Assembly: GCF_032362555.1 (NCBI RefSeq)
Contig: NC_083520.1
Location: 8,680,001 to 8,744,000 of the forward strand
Reading direction: 5' to 3'
Length of the DNA: 64,000 nucleotides
From: Amyelois transitella
Taxonomy: Eukaryota > Arthropoda > Insecta > Lepidoptera > Pyralidae
Shown piece by piece: positions 62,278 to 64,000 of this stretch (the first letter of the stretch is position 1; each line of letters begins with the position of its first letter). Under the pieces are notes generated by a model. That model ran no database searches. It was not told the origin of the DNA and saw nothing but the letters and a program-made list of their open reading frames with translations. Position numbers and translations under genes: made by a program.

Positions 62278-62350
62278 TCGGTGGTCGAACGGTGTAAAAA
62301 AGCATGACGCTGAATGTGGCACAGGTTCAAATCCTATTCGACCTTTTTGA
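62278..62350 (+). repeat. tRNA-like SINE head
   Basis: cggtggtcgaacggtgtaaa (A-box-like) and acaggttcaaatcctattcg (B-box). A body-like sequence follows to about 62450 (aatattcaaacctaagagtg). Confidence 0.5.
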
Positions 62351-62659
62351 TCAGTTTGATTGCTAGCCGATGCTTTTGTGATGAAGGAAAATATTCAAAC
62401 CTAAGAGTGAGGGGTGAGGATGGACCGGGTCTATCGACTAAATGAGTGTAGTAGTTTTGACTGTCACAGATATAAGAATGGGTATAAAAAAGCCATAGGC
62501 CTGGTAAACCAGGGTCAAGAAGAAACTAGATAACGGTAAATCACCCATCAGATGGACCGAGCGAGTCAAGGTAATAGTGGTTGCACCTGTGCTCTTGTGT
62601 GCAAGGAAGACAGCTTTGAAGGAAGAATTGAACGACCACGACCAGTTTGCCAAGAATGT

Positions 62660-64000
62660 AGCGAGTTACAAGAAGTAGAAATCATTTAAGAACGTTCGCA
62701 CCCACGTCCCCTGTTAAGAAAGTATTTTGCCTTCAAAAAGTACATCAACGTAGAAATCACTTAAAACGTTAAGAAAATATTTTGCCTTCAAAAAATACAT
62801 CAATGTCATTTTCAGCAGGGCAGTGCAGACAGACATACAAGTGTGGAATGCAACGCAATGCAATTCAACGAATTCCCGGTACGTGACTCGTCGCGATGAA
62901 CTTTGATAAAATTACTGCGCACTGACACTTAAACATTAAGTTTATGAAACATCAAAGAACGTTTGTACTATTTGTAACACTATTAATATTTGAGCCTTTG
63001 AGGGCCAATTGTAATGTGCTTACTTCCGTGTCATTTCATAAAGTAGAATGATTTTAAAACGTTCTACTCGTAATTGCTTAAAATACTACTAAGTACTTCG
63101 TATATACTAATATTTTATTTGTTTATTAGTTCACCTGCATTGATCTGTAATTACCGTGTTCCCTATTCCTGTAGGAACTGCCAAAGAATTGCTATGGTCT
63201 TTTTAATAGTCTAAAATATATTCAAATAAATTCAAAGCTACCCTGTATAAGTTCGTAACATTATACAACTATTAATAATAAGTCTATTTGCAGCAACATA
63301 CATTTCAATTTTCGAACGTATATGCTGCCAGCATGAATGAATAACAAACCAGCCAGTCCTAACACAAAAAAGAGCACATTAAAAAAAAGTCTATATTGTA
63401 TTCAGTACGCAGCTTAAGAGTGCATGTAGCATGAATAATGCATGATTATCTTTGTCGCCGGATTCAAAGCGCACGAGTGTTGGTTTCTCGGAATGCTGTC
63501 AAAATAGCAACGTCTAGACTTGGTTATTTTCAGGCTATTAGCTTTTAGTTATTTTGTTCCTTTAAATAAGTCGCTGCGTTTCTGGTATGGCTTCATCAAA
63601 TACGGCGTATCAGGTTTTTGTAGAGCTCCTTTTTTCTCTAACATCATAGTCAACTTAGTTTTTACATTTGGTATCAATGCTCGTGGCCTGCTGAAGACAA
63701 ATTGGAATCATGTTGCCAAAAAAATAATAGTTCACCGTATTACCTACTAGTTTTTACAGCTTTTTGTCTATTAGTTTTCTATTAGGCTATCCACGGTTTT
63801 GGATAATAGACTTGCTTATACATAGAATCTATATTCTAATAAAGTTAATTTACACTTCTAAACTGATACAAAAATCTACAGAAGTTACCTAACCTATAAA
63901 ATCTAAGAATTACTTCATTAGCTTATAATCATTAGAAATACATACAAAGGTATTAGCAGACTATTAATTCAATGACATAAGGTCACCAGGTATCAACAAT
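62660..64000. other. AT-rich DNA, no gene seen
   Basis: A short local duplication (gaaatcatttaagaacgtt / gaaatcacttaaaacgttaa, each followed by ttttgccttcaaaaa.tacatcaa) at 62678-62803 is the only structure noted. Confidence 0.4.

Noticed and set aside
1..64000. CRISPR arrays, phage-like or bacterial-type gene clusters
   Set aside because: No regular direct-repeat and spacer array, no ribosome-binding-site-led operons; introns, poly(A) signals and repeat types are those of an insect nuclear genome.

Overview
The window is AT-rich nuclear DNA of an insect, almost certainly a moth or other lepidopteran. The reasons are long TE-filled introns, Helitron-like repeats ending in CTAGT, tRNA-derived SINEs, an intact mariner element, and a very abundant short retroposon of about 270 bp with a TATG-type tail. 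The species is not identified. There are no operons, CRISPR arrays or other prokaryotic features.

Three host genes are well supported, and I could resolve their exon structures with matching splice phases. (1) A four-exon sarcoplasmic calcium-binding protein on the minus strand (12075-18665, 191 aa). (2) A two-exon TXNDC15-like thioredoxin-domain membrane protein on the plus strand (19796-20789, 292 aa). (3) A three-exon glyoxylate/hydroxypyruvate reductase on the minus strand (21043-22680, 323 aa). Genes 2 and 3 converge tail to tail, 253 bp apart, and appear to share one back-to-back poly(A) signal.

Layout: 1-12 kb is AT-rich and looks like introns or 3' UTR of an unidentified plus-strand gene, with two candidate GC-rich exons (1104-1234 and 6905-6980). 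The 12-22.7 kb stretch holds the three clear genes. The 23-58 kb stretch is a repeat-dense accessory region: about 25 copies or fragments of the 270-bp retroposon (at least five with target-site duplications), several Helitron-like elements, a complete mariner with one uninterrupted 357-aa transposase frame (26936-28254), tRNA-derived SINEs and several striking palindromes. A tentative 73-aa three-exon gene (28876-44438) and two candidate promoters or first exons (about 38.9-39.3 kb and 51.4-51.75 kb) lie here. The 58-64 kb stretch is mostly featureless AT-rich DNA with a decayed mariner-like relic and two tRNA-like SINE heads.

I did not find a convincing undescribed multi-gene system. The most interesting signals are the twin perfect palindromes at 26.3 kb, the retroposon family with direct evidence of 5'-truncated insertion, the TATCGATA cluster at 50.2-50.5 kb, the shared poly(A) signal, and the possible 73-aa cysteine-containing gene.
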